Shown: in pieces, positions 6,650 to 13,629 of the stretch
Numbering within the stretch: position 1 is the stretch's first letter
Layout: every line of letters begins with the position of its first letter
DNA from: UBA5186 sp040005095
GTDB taxonomy: Bacteria > Actinomycetota > Thermoleophilia > Gaiellales > Gaiellaceae
DNA length: 16,520 bases
Direction of reading: 5' to 3'
Assembly: GCA_040005095.1 (NCBI GenBank)
Contig: JBDTZN010000041.1
Coordinates: 1-16,520 of the forward strand
Program-made: the position numbers and the translations under genes
The notes under the pieces: generated by a model
What the model was told of the DNA's origin: nothing
Seen by the model: the letters and a program-made list of their open reading frames with translations, nothing else
Databases searched by the model: none

Positions 6650-6997
6650 CTACTGGTCGACGGGCTGCGGCGGAGCCGGGCACTCCGGCATGACCTTGAT
6701 CACGGCCAGGCTGCCGCGGTTGCCGCGCGCACGGACGAAGTACGCGCTGCACGGCCCAATCGTGGGCCCGGTGAAACGAGCGACGAACGAGCCGGTCGAG
6801 CTCGCGACCACTGTCCGCTCCCAGCGGCTCTTGACCGACACGAGGAGCGCGACACGCTCTGCCGGCTGGAAGCTCGAGCCTCGAACGGTGAAGGGAGCGA
6901 GAGACGTTATCGCGACGCGCGCCGTCCGGGAGGGCGCAGCGTTGGCGGCGGGCAGGAGAGCCAGTGCGCCGAGAGCGAGGGCGATTACCGTCTTCAC
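6650..6997 (-). CDS. Small secreted Ig-like protein, copy 1
   Basis: A 115-residue exported protein with a clear signal peptide (MKTVIALALGALALLPAANA). The mature part has GSSFQPAERVALLV (40-53), then TVVASSTGSFVARF, Cys83 and Cys106, and RGNRGSLAV (91-99). The G-x-x-F-x-x-x-E-R-V opening followed by T..AS..G.F strands resembles small bacterial Ig-like sandwich domains, and the two cysteines probably pair. The protein at 13186-13524 is a paralogue with the same blocks and cysteines. The GTG at 6997 is chosen over the upstream TTG because it begins the signal peptide and sits 6 nt after a -10-like CACAAT, the same layout as the paralogue. The function is unknown. A terminator separates it from the large propeller gene upstream. 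Confidence 0.7.
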   Translation of the reverse strand: MKTVIALALGALALLPAANAAPSRTARVAITSLAPFTVRGSSFQPAERVALLVSVKSRWERTVVASSTGSFVARFTGPTIGPCSAYFVRARGNRGSLAVIKVMPECPAPPQPVDQ

Positions 6998-7003
6998 GAC
7001 ACC

Positions 7004-7009
7004 ATTGTG
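7004..7009 (-). promoter_or_regulatory. -10-like hexamer of the small Ig-like gene, copy 1
   Basis: CACAAT on the minus strand ends 6 nt before the GTG start. There is no Shine-Dalgarno, so a leaderless message is likely. The paralogue has TACAAT in the matching place. Confidence 0.4.
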
Positions 7010-7033
7010 CCGCAAAGCGCCGAAAGGGCAAAC

Positions 7034-7065
7034 GACGAAGGGCCGCCCCGAGGCGGCCCTTCGTC
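7034..7065 (-). terminator. Strong hairpin terminator after the first propeller gene
   Basis: Fourteen-bp perfect arms (7034-7047 and 7052-7065) surround a 4-nt loop, 20 nt after the stop of the propeller gene. The following minus-strand sequence has only a short T run (GTTTGCC). The stem shares its arm sequence with the terminator at 10121-10148. Confidence 0.8.
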
Positions 7066-7084
7066 TTCCACAATTGAGCCGTTA

Positions 7085-9811
7085 CTAGGGCTTGCCCAGA
7101 TCGAGCTCCCACGCACCGAGGCCGTGCGTCGCGGCGTACAGCACACGCGCGCTCGGCACGATCGTCAGGCCGGGAACCTCGACCATCGGGATGCCCGCCG
7201 CCGCGACCGTCCAGGACGTCGCGCCGTTCGCGAGCTTCATCACGCCGAAGTCGGTCGCCGCGTACAGGTCGCCCGTGAGGTCGTCACGGACGAGGTCGGT
7301 GACCGGGAGGTCGTCGAGGTTGTACGTGCGATCGACCCACGTCGCGATGCCGCCGACCCGGGTGACCTCGAACACGTGACCCGGCGTCGTGGGCGTGTTG
7401 ATGCTGTAGCCCGAGTAGGAGATCCACGCGTGGTTCGGGTTCGCCGGATCGATGTAGATCGACGAGACGAACCGGTTCGGGTCGTTCGCCGCGGACGTGT
7501 CGAGCCGCGTCCAGACGACCGAGGCCGCCGGGGCGTCCGCATTGTCCGTGATGAACACGCGACCCGTGTTCGTCGCGGCCCACAACGTGCCGGTATTGCT
7601 CGGGGCCCGCTCGACTGCGGCGACGCGAAGGCCGGCACGGTCGGTCCCGAAGACGACTGACGGATCTACGGCGTTCGGGGCCGTCAAGTCACGTGCCCCC
7701 AAGGGCCCGAGCCGAACGAAGTCGCCGCACGCCGGGTCGGCGCCGTCAGTCGTGAACTCGGGACAGTTCGCCTCGAGGTAATCACGGTCGCCGCCCCAGT
7801 CCTGCGTACGCCAGACGCTCTGCGAGCCCTCGAAGATCGAGCCCGCCCTCGCCGGGTCGGGGTCGGCGATGATCGGCGCATAGAAATTGGAGCCTTCCGG
7901 ACTCGCTGCGATCGGTCCGGACGCAATGACCCACTTCGTCTCTTCACCGTTGCGGAAGTTGACGTCGTGGAACTGCCCGAAGAACGAGTTGAACCGCAAC
8001 TTGCTGTCGGCGGCATTCCAGCCGGACTGCCCGCCGTCGCCGTAGATGATCTGCGGCCACACGTCCTGCGAGCCGTTGTACTCGAACGTGCCGTTGTCCT
8101 GCGTTCCGCCCATCAGGCTGTTCTGCGGATGCTTCGGATCGACCGACAGGCTCTGGAACTGGAGGGTCACGAGACCCTTGTTCAGGACCGTCGTCTGCTC
8201 CGGGATCCGCGACAGCAGCGACTTGCAGAACGCGGTGTCGGCGGCGTTGAGCCCACGGCTGTCGCAGTCGCTCGACGCATCGACGTACTTACCGTTTGAG
8301 CGGACCACGCCGCCGTCGTTGCCGGCGATCCACTGCAACGGCTCACCTGGGACCGTGACGAGCGCGTGCTGGTCCGGATGCAGCCACCCGTCGTTGCCCT
8401 TGTCGAGCGTCATGTCGCTCCACGTCGCGCCCCCGTCCGTCGACAGGAGGACAGCGCGGCCGTTGTTCAGGACGTGCTGCTGCCCGTACGAGAACGAGCC
8501 GCTGAGGTAGACGACGTTCGCGTCCTCGGCCGGCGAGTAGACGAAGTTGTCATACCAGCACTGCCCCGTGCAGTAGTTGATGTTCTGCGGCGTCGTCATG
8601 TCCGCGAAAATCGCGGCGCCTGCAGCATCGTCGGTGCGGAAGAAGCGCGCAGCAGGCGCGCCCACGTTGCCGACCCCGACGTACATCCGCGTCTTCCCGC
8701 CGGTCAGCTTGTTGACCGCGAACTGCGCGCGGTCGGTGTTGGCGGCAGCGTTCAACGGCGTCTTGATCTGCGTCCACGTCGTGCCGTTGTCGAGCGAGCG
8801 CCACACGCCCTGCTGGAACGAGGCGAGGTAGAGCACGGTCGAGCTGTTCGGATCGACAGCAACCTCGTTCACGCCGCGAGTACCGGCCGCTGAGGTGAAG
8901 ATCCGAGTAAACGTCGCTCCGGTCTGCCGATAGAGACCGCGAAGCGAGCACCCGGGGGGTGACGTGGGCGTGGGACACCCAACGGCACCGCCGGTGACGG
9001 AGCTGACGCCCCGGATTGCGCTCGTCAGACCGACGAGCAGATTGCCGTCCTTGTCGAGCGCCATGCTCGACACCGCGCGGTCCCGGAAGATGATGCTGCC
9101 CGGGACGAGCGACCAGTTGTCGCCGCCGTCAGTCGACTTGTAGATGCCGAGACCGGCCTCTGAGTCGCCTGAGGCGTTCCCCTCGCCCGTGCCCGCGTAG
9201 ACCGTGTTGCCGGTCGGATCGCTCGGGTCGACGAGCAGTGAGCCGATCGCGTTCGTGCCGAACAAGCCGGACTTGAACTGCCAGTGCACGTTGCCCTGTT
9301 TGTCGGTGGCCTTGTCGGCGACCCAGACGCCGCCGCCGGCGGCACCGACGTAGAGCGAGCACTTGCTTTCCTTCTTACAGCCCCCGATCGCCATCGCGGT
9401 GACCCGGCCGGAGGCGGTGTACTCCTTGCCGCCGGCGAGGAACTGGTCGAGCACAGCCGGGTACTTGGCCTGGCTCGGTCCGATCGACTGCCACGAGCCC
9501 TTGCCGCTGCCCTTGCCCTTCAGCGCCTTGAACGACGAGATCGAGTTCCCCGTCGACTCGAACGGCACCGCCTCGGCCGGATAGGCGCGCTCGGCCTCCT
9601 GCTGTGCCGCATACGACGCGGCGGGACCCTCGTTCGCGATTCCCGCCAAGTCCTTCACGTTCGCTTCCCGATCGCCCTTCGTAAATGCAAGCGCGGGCTG
9701 GCCTTTACTGCTCGACGAGCCCGACAGCATGATCGAGGCCGCGAACACGGCGACCCCGGCGAGCACAATGACCGCGGCAGCGATAGCCGGCCGCATTAGT
9801 TTCTTCCTCAT
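7085..9811 (-). CDS. Large secreted Asp-box (BNR) beta-propeller protein, sortilin/VPS10-like
   Basis: A 908-residue exported protein. The N-terminus has positive charges and a hydrophobic segment (about 7-30), then a low-complexity Ser/Lys region up to about 105 and a long repeat region. Asp-boxes (S-x-D-x-G-x-x-W) are seen at 226-233 (STDGGDNW), 339-346 (SLDNGTTW) and 457-464 (STDGGATW), each after a short strand such as VYAGTGE or LYLASFQQGVWRS. HPDQHALVT (478-486) and AGNDGGVVRS (496-505) are typical of VPS10/sortilin-like propellers. Such proteins bind ligands or glycans outside the cell. No enzymatic motif is evident, so it should not be called a sialidase. The ATG at 9811 follows GGGGGAGAGA. 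The in-frame extension to 9985 runs through the structured leader and is rejected. It has its own promoter and terminator and so is probably monocistronic. Confidence 0.8.
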   Translation of the reverse strand: MRKKLMRPAIAAAVIVLAGVAVFAASIMLSGSSSSKGQPALAFTKGDREANVKDLAGIANEGPAASYAAQQEAERAYPAEAVPFESTGNSISSFKALKGKGSGKGSWQSIGPSQAKYPAVLDQFLAGGKEYTASGRVTAMAIGGCKKESKCSLYVGAAGGGVWVADKATDKQGNVHWQFKSGLFGTNAIGSLLVDPSDPTGNTVYAGTGEGNASGDSEAGLGIYKSTDGGDNWSLVPGSIIFRDRAVSSMALDKDGNLLVGLTSAIRGVSSVTGGAVGCPTPTSPPGCSLRGLYRQTGATFTRIFTSAAGTRGVNEVAVDPNSSTVLYLASFQQGVWRSLDNGTTWTQIKTPLNAAANTDRAQFAVNKLTGGKTRMYVGVGNVGAPAARFFRTDDAAGAAIFADMTTPQNINYCTGQCWYDNFVYSPAEDANVVYLSGSFSYGQQHVLNNGRAVLLSTDGGATWSDMTLDKGNDGWLHPDQHALVTVPGEPLQWIAGNDGGVVRSNGKYVDASSDCDSRGLNAADTAFCKSLLSRIPEQTTVLNKGLVTLQFQSLSVDPKHPQNSLMGGTQDNGTFEYNGSQDVWPQIIYGDGGQSGWNAADSKLRFNSFFGQFHDVNFRNGEETKWVIASGPIAASPEGSNFYAPIIADPDPARAGSIFEGSQSVWRTQDWGGDRDYLEANCPEFTTDGADPACGDFVRLGPLGARDLTAPNAVDPSVVFGTDRAGLRVAAVERAPSNTGTLWAATNTGRVFITDNADAPAASVVWTRLDTSAANDPNRFVSSIYIDPANPNHAWISYSGYSINTPTTPGHVFEVTRVGGIATWVDRTYNLDDLPVTDLVRDDLTGDLYAATDFGVMKLANGATSWTVAAAGIPMVEVPGLTIVPSARVLYAATHGLGAWELDLGKP

Positions 9812-9859
9812 TCTCTCCCCCTCTGTTGGTACATATCCGAGGCGCCGGAAGAAACCGCC

Positions 9860-9979
9860 GCCCGACCGGGCAGGGAAACCAGGCTCTCCTTCGAGCCTGT
9901 GGACGAATCCACGAGCTTTCGCCTCAGCTTCGCAGGCACGCGAAGCAGGAAGCGATGGGCCTCCCCTGCCAAGAGCCCA
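9860..9979 (-). other. Structured 5' leader of the first propeller gene
   Basis: Between the predicted transcription start and the gene, the minus strand holds a row of hairpins: TGGGC/GCCCA (9956-9979), a 7-bp stem GCGAAGC-type (9927-9946), GTGGA-TTCG-TCCAC (9899-9912), AGGCTC/GAGCCT (9881-9898) and a short GC stem (9860-9871). The leader is about 160 nt. I could not match it to a known riboswitch consensus. It may simply stabilise the message or control its translation. Confidence 0.4.
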
Positions 9980-9980
9980 G

Positions 9981-10009
9981 ATCATGCCCGATTGCGAGGG
10001 TTATATCAA
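9981..10009 (-). promoter_or_regulatory. Sigma70-type promoter of the first propeller gene
   Basis: On the minus strand, TTGATA (10004-10009), a 17-bp spacer and CATGAT (9981-9986) lie about 170 nt upstream of the ATG. Both hexamers are near consensus and the spacing is ideal. The surrounding gap (9812-10174) has no gene. It holds this promoter, the leader hairpins and the terminator of the next gene; 10014-10116 shows nothing clear. Confidence 0.5.
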
Positions 10010-10120
10010 GCGACTGATATCGGCCGGCGGCCGCTGGAGAACGGCTAGGAGTAGACCCAAGCGACGGCGCAGCCCAGCCGCTGACGAGGACCTGCAAGAC
10101 CAGGCATCGGTCCGAAACGA

Positions 10121-10148
10121 CGAAGGGCCGCCCGGCGGCGGCCCTTCG
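10121..10148 (-). terminator. Hairpin terminator after the second propeller gene
   Basis: Twelve-bp perfect arms (10121-10132 and 10137-10148) enclose a 4-nt loop, 26 nt after the gene's stop. The minus strand continues TCGTCGTTTCGG. The lower arm and flank (AACGACGAAGGGCCGCCC) are identical to those of the terminator at 7034-7065. Confidence 0.75.
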
Positions 10149-10174
10149 ATTCGTCTAAGCCGAAGAAGCTAGAC

Positions 10175-12415
10175 CTACTTCGACTTCTTGTCCTTGATGT
10201 CGTCCGGGCACGGAGTGACGAGGAAGAGGTTGTCCTTCGCATCGAACTTGCCCTTGCCCTTGCCACCGTTCCCCGCGCTGAAGCGGTCGAAGAACACGTC
10301 CGACTGCTCGCAGATCGGGTTACGACCCGGCTGGAAGGTCGCCGGACCACCGGAGCCACGGCCGTTCCGTGCGTCCGTCCAGAGCGCGGACGCCTGGTTC
10401 TTCTCCACTGCCAGACCGCTGTAGTCGCCGGCGAAGATCCCCGCTCGGAACGAGTAGTCCCAGTTGGACGCCGTGTCAGAGATCTGGAAGTTGTCGAACG
10501 GGAACGTGGTCTGGTGCTGCCCCGGGATCACTGACCCCGAAGACGGATTGATCGGAGTAGCCGGCTGTGCGATCACCGACGCCTCGTTGCCAAGGCACTC
10601 CGACGCCCCGGCGGGAAGCGTGGTGGTCGTCGGGCCGACCGTAGCCGTCGAGTTGACGCCGCACTGTGCTCCGAAGAACCAGACCAGGTAGTTACCAGGC
10701 CGGCCGTTCGGGGCGGCGCGGCTCACAGGCCACTCGCCCGCAGTCGAGCTCGTGTCGAGACGACGATCCTCGAAGCCCACGTTGAGGTCGCCCTTCTCGC
10801 TGATGTCGACCCATGGGTACCAGTTGTCGTTGCCGAAGTTCGGCGCAGACGCCGGGCAGATGCGACCGACGATGCGACCGCAATCCCGACCTCCTTCACC
10901 GGCCGGAGGATTCGCCAGCACCGGTGCACGCGACGGGTCGTCGTTCACGCGAGTCGGGCCGATCCAGGTTGCCCCACCGTTCGTCGACTTGAAGAGGAAG
11001 ACGTCCGTGTTCGAGCTGATCCTGGAACCGTTGCGGTTGTCCGACATGACCACGTAGAGGTCGTCGGCAAACGCGCCGCCGCGCTTGTCGGCTACGACGT
11101 TCCCACCTGAGTTGACACGGAAGCAGCTGTTCGTCAGCACACTCCGCCCGCCCTGGCCGCGCGCGGTGCAGTCCGTGCGGTTCGAGCCGGAGCGCGGATA
11201 GTTGACGTCGAACACCGGAGTGATGAAGAACGGCCCCTGGAAGGTCGTGCCGCCGTCGTACGAACGGACACCCAGGTACTGGTTCTCGTCAGGCGTGTCG
11301 AAGTTCTCGAAGGCGACGTACAGGAAGCCCGTCACCGGGTTGACCGTCGGGACCGAGAACTGGTTGTCGTCACACTGGCCAGCCGTCACCGCACCGACGC
11401 AGATCGCAGCTCCGCCGTTGATCACCTTCGGGTTCGACCACGAATGAGCACGGTCGTCCGAGTAGCTGAGCAGGATCTGCGCCCCGATGTCGTTGAAGAT
11501 CGTCCACGTCACATAGAGACGATCCGGACCGATTGCGTCCGCCGGGCAGGTTCCCGGAGTGTGCGTAGTCGGGGTGAAGCAGACCGGAGCAATGCCGGAG
11601 GGACGTGGGCCAGCGGCGATGTACTCCTTGTCGTGTCCCGGCACACTCCCGTCGAGGGTCGAATTGTCGTCCTGCGTGAAGGCGACCGTGCCGTCACCCG
11701 GCTGGCGCGGATCGCCGGTGCCCCCGCAGCGAACCGGGAGATTGTTCGGCGGCCCGGTCGCGTCGAGAGCCACGCAGGGCCGGCTCCACGTGAAGCCACC
11801 GTTCGTCGACCGGCTCACCCAGACGCCGCTCGTGTCGTCGGTGCGGTTGAAGTTGATGTCGGCGTAATAGACGGTGCCCTCGCGATCGAACACGATCGCC
11901 GGGTCGCCGCCACCGTCGAGGTTGTCACCGCTCGGCAGCGACGGGAACGGGATGATCCCGTCGTACCAGTGCTCGCCGTTGTCGGTCGAGGAGTAGAACC
12001 CCGACGTTCCCCAGCCGAGCCGGTAGTCGTTGGCGCCGCCGACGACGTTCTTCTCGGTCGTCGGACTGACGTCGATGCTCGTCTCGTCCTGCGGGAAGCA
12101 CGAGTAGTCCTGGTTCGCGCGGTTGTCGCTTCCCTCGTCACTCCGCTTCTCCGCCTCGTCCTTCGCGCGGCGGTCGAGCGGCTTCGGCTTCGTGTCGCGG
12201 AGGCCCGCTTGGGGACACTCGGTGATCGCGTTGCCGTACGTGACGTCCCGCATCTCGAACGTGCCTGACGGCGGTGCGGCGTCCTCGTCGTCCAGCTGGA
12301 CTTGCTTCGGATTGAGAAGCACGTCCTCCGGGTCCGCGGCTGTCGCGCCCCCGGTCAAAACCAAGATAAATGTGATCGCGGCAAGCGCGATCAGAGCAAA
12401 TCTGAGCCTGTTCAC
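10175..12415 (-). CDS. Secreted Asp-box (BNR) repeat protein, sialidase-like propeller fold
   Basis: A 746-residue exported protein with signal peptide MNRLRFALIALAAITFILVLTGGATAA. After a charged stretch (about 70-105) come repeats with Asp-boxes or close variants: STDNGEHW (143-150), STNGGFTW (203-210), then SDDRAHSW, YDGGTTF and STNGGATW further on. Several strands such as RLYVTWTIFND and FLYVAFENFD match the usual strand before a BNR turn. It ends in a Lys/Gly-rich tail (GGKGKGKFDAKD). This layout is common in secreted sialidase-fold proteins, but a catalytic Arg triad was not established, so an adhesive or binding role is as likely. The GTG at 12415 is chosen because it starts the signal peptide and follows AAGGGGAGAGG; an upstream ATG at 12493 lacks a site. 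The promoter overlaps a palindrome at 12491-12510. Confidence 0.8.
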   Translation of the reverse strand: MNRLRFALIALAAITFILVLTGGATAADPEDVLLNPKQVQLDDEDAAPPSGTFEMRDVTYGNAITECPQAGLRDTKPKPLDRRAKDEAEKRSDEGSDNRANQDYSCFPQDETSIDVSPTTEKNVVGGANDYRLGWGTSGFYSSTDNGEHWYDGIIPFPSLPSGDNLDGGGDPAIVFDREGTVYYADINFNRTDDTSGVWVSRSTNGGFTWSRPCVALDATGPPNNLPVRCGGTGDPRQPGDGTVAFTQDDNSTLDGSVPGHDKEYIAAGPRPSGIAPVCFTPTTHTPGTCPADAIGPDRLYVTWTIFNDIGAQILLSYSDDRAHSWSNPKVINGGAAICVGAVTAGQCDDNQFSVPTVNPVTGFLYVAFENFDTPDENQYLGVRSYDGGTTFQGPFFITPVFDVNYPRSGSNRTDCTARGQGGRSVLTNSCFRVNSGGNVVADKRGGAFADDLYVVMSDNRNGSRISSNTDVFLFKSTNGGATWIGPTRVNDDPSRAPVLANPPAGEGGRDCGRIVGRICPASAPNFGNDNWYPWVDISEKGDLNVGFEDRRLDTSSTAGEWPVSRAAPNGRPGNYLVWFFGAQCGVNSTATVGPTTTTLPAGASECLGNEASVIAQPATPINPSSGSVIPGQHQTTFPFDNFQISDTASNWDYSFRAGIFAGDYSGLAVEKNQASALWTDARNGRGSGGPATFQPGRNPICEQSDVFFDRFSAGNGGKGKGKFDAKDNLFLVTPCPDDIKDKKSK

Positions 12416-12465
12416 CCTCTCCCCTTTGTTCCAGTACGCCCGCCCTTCGGGCGCAAGACTCCGGA

Positions 12466-12493
12466 TCTTTACCGACTGTTCTCGAAACTTCAA
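12466..12493 (-). promoter_or_regulatory. Promoter of the second propeller gene
   Basis: On the minus strand, TTGAAG (12488-12493) and TAAAGA (12466-12471) are 16 bp apart, about 50 nt before the GTG start. The -35 element overlaps the palindrome at 12491-12510, which suggests repression by whatever binds there. Confidence 0.4.
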
Positions 12494-12510
12494 TAGACGT
12501 TTGTCTATTG
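12491..12510. promoter_or_regulatory. Perfect inverted repeat overlapping a -35 element (operator candidate)
   Basis: CAATAGAC and GTCTATTG are exact 8-bp arms around GTTT. The site is AT-rich against a GC-rich background, which is typical of operators. It also covers the last codons and stop of the lipoprotein gene, so a weak terminator is the alternative, but no T run follows. Confidence 0.5.
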
Positions 12511-13152
12511 CCTAGTGCTCAAAGCACGATCGAGCCGGGCTTGCTGCCGGCGCGCGAACCCGACGACGTCATCTAGCGAGGTCGAGCGGCCGAAGCCCAC
12601 GATCGTGATGGAAGCCGTGGCTCGGCCGTCCCTCCAGGCGATCGTGTAGGTCCTCAGCGCACGTTGGGCGGGGCCCTGCACAAGGGTGGCTCCGCGGCTG
12701 TCATCGCCGATCGCAGGCACGTCCGGCAGAATCCTCCACCCCTGCGTCTTCGCAGCGGCGAACTCCTCGGCGTAGGCGCGGAGATCGCGCTTTGCGCCAG
12801 CTGCGTCCGCGAACACGTCGACCCTCGATTCGACGATCGCCGAACCGCTCTTCTGGGCCGGATCGCTTCTGTAGCGCGCTTTCCACCCGTCCTGCCGATC
12901 GAACCGAGTCGCGTCTGCACGTGGGCCCGCATGTGCGTCGAGGCGGGTCTGCCGGCCGAAGTCGAACCGCTCGTAACCCTTCGGAAGATCGGACGTCTGC
13001 AGGACAGCCGATCCCAGCTCCTTGCTCGAGAGCCGAGCTGCGTGCTTGCCCCCAGACTCGCAACCGGGAGCGACGGCAAGCGAGATCGTGAGGCACGTTG
13101 CGATGAGCAGACGAGGCACGGGGACGAAGAAGCGTACTGCCGCGGGTCTCAT
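12505..13152 (-). CDS. Putative lipoprotein of unknown function
   Basis: A 215-residue protein with an N-terminal hydrophobic segment and a probable lipobox ending at Cys31 (LAVAPGC, followed by ESGG), so it is likely anchored to the outer face of the membrane. The Pro at -2 makes the lipobox imperfect. The mature part begins LSSKELGSAVLQTSDLPKGYERFDFG and continues with GWKARYR, a run of alternating strands (SAIVESRVDVFADAAGAKRDL) and TYTIAWRDGRATASITIVGFG. This alpha/beta pattern recalls small extracellular sensor-like lipoprotein domains in actinobacteria, but I cannot name the family. The ATG at 13152 begins the signal segment. The longer in-frame start at 13263 would run into the divergent Ig-like gene. 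Only 33 nt separate the two divergent start codons. Confidence 0.65.
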   Translation of the reverse strand: MRPAAVRFFVPVPRLLIATCLTISLAVAPGCESGGKHAARLSSKELGSAVLQTSDLPKGYERFDFGRQTRLDAHAGPRADATRFDRQDGWKARYRSDPAQKSGSAIVESRVDVFADAAGAKRDLRAYAEEFAAAKTQGWRILPDVPAIGDDSRGATLVQGPAQRALRTYTIAWRDGRATASITIVGFGRSTSLDDVVGFARRQQARLDRALSTRQ

Positions 13153-13172
13153 CGAACCGGACGCATCGGGGC

Positions 13173-13178
13173 TACAAT
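13173..13178 (+). promoter_or_regulatory. -10 hexamer of the small Ig-like gene, copy 2
   Basis: TACAAT, one base from consensus, ends 7 nt before the ATG, with no Shine-Dalgarno between. This fits a leaderless message. The 33-nt divergent gap must also serve the lipoprotein gene on the other strand. Confidence 0.5.
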
Positions 13179-13185
13179 TGACGCG

Positions 13186-13524
13186 ATGCTCAAGCGATCG
13201 ATGCTCATTCTTCTTGCCTTGGCAGTCTTGGCGCCTGTCGCCGCCGCCCGGTCGACGTCGCACCCAGCGCTGCGGATCGCGGATCGGCAGCCGCTCGCGG
13301 TGGTTGGAACCGGTTTCCGCGCCTCGGAGCGCGTCCGCGTGACGGTCGTGACCAGCTCGCGCGCAGTCCGGACCGTCGTCGCTTCGCGAGCGGGAGTGTT
13401 CCGCGTCACCTTCGCCGCCGGCGAAGAACGCGATCGGTGCAGCGGACTGTTCGTGAGAGCGGTCGGCGCGCGCGGGAGCCTCGCGGTCGCGAAGCTGCCG
13501 CAGCCGATGTGCCTGCCGCAGTAG
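13186..13524 (+). CDS. Small secreted Ig-like protein, copy 2
   Basis: A 112-residue exported protein with signal peptide MLKRSMLILLALAVLAPVAAA. The mature part has VVGTGFRASERVRVTVV (39-55), RTVVASRAGVFRVTF (62-76), Cys85 and Cys109, and RAVGARGSLAVAKL (91-104). These blocks align with the 115-residue protein at 6650-6997, including both cysteines and the RGSLAV strand, so the two are paralogues. The fold looks like a small Ig-type beta sandwich with one disulfide, but that is inference. The ATG at 13186 starts the signal peptide right after the -10 hexamer. An open in-frame extension to 12664 is only a shadow of the lipoprotein gene. The next gene, 105 nt downstream, has its own promoter. 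Confidence 0.7.
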   Translation: MLKRSMLILLALAVLAPVAAARSTSHPALRIADRQPLAVVGTGFRASERVRVTVVTSSRAVRTVVASRAGVFRVTFAAGEERDRCSGLFVRAVGARGSLAVAKLPQPMCLPQ

Positions 13525-13543
13525 GGCCCCGTCAGCCTTGGCG

Positions 13544-13572
13544 TTGGCGTTTCGAGGATTCGAGGCTATATT
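13544..13572 (+). promoter_or_regulatory. Sigma70-type promoter of HExxE gene copy 2
   Basis: TTGGCG (13544-13549), a 17-bp spacer and TATATT (13567-13572) lie about 57 nt before the ATG. The spacer contains a tandem repeat, TTCGAGG at 13551-13557 and 13559-13565, which could be a regulator's site. A short stem (GCCTG/CAGGC) lies in the leader. Confidence 0.55.
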
Positions 13573-13629
13573 CGTCGTCTGCCTGCCCTGAGGACAGGCG
13601 GGCTCTTAGCCATTGAGGGGAGATAGGAA

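Noticed and set aside
5763..7088. Plus-strand frame of 441 codons overlapping lipA
   Set aside because: Arg-rich, out of frame with lipA, and runs antisense through the small Ig-like gene. It is a shadow.
10175..12415. Sialidase enzyme call for the second propeller
   Set aside because: Asp-boxes show only the fold. I could not establish the Arg triad and Tyr/Glu needed for catalysis.
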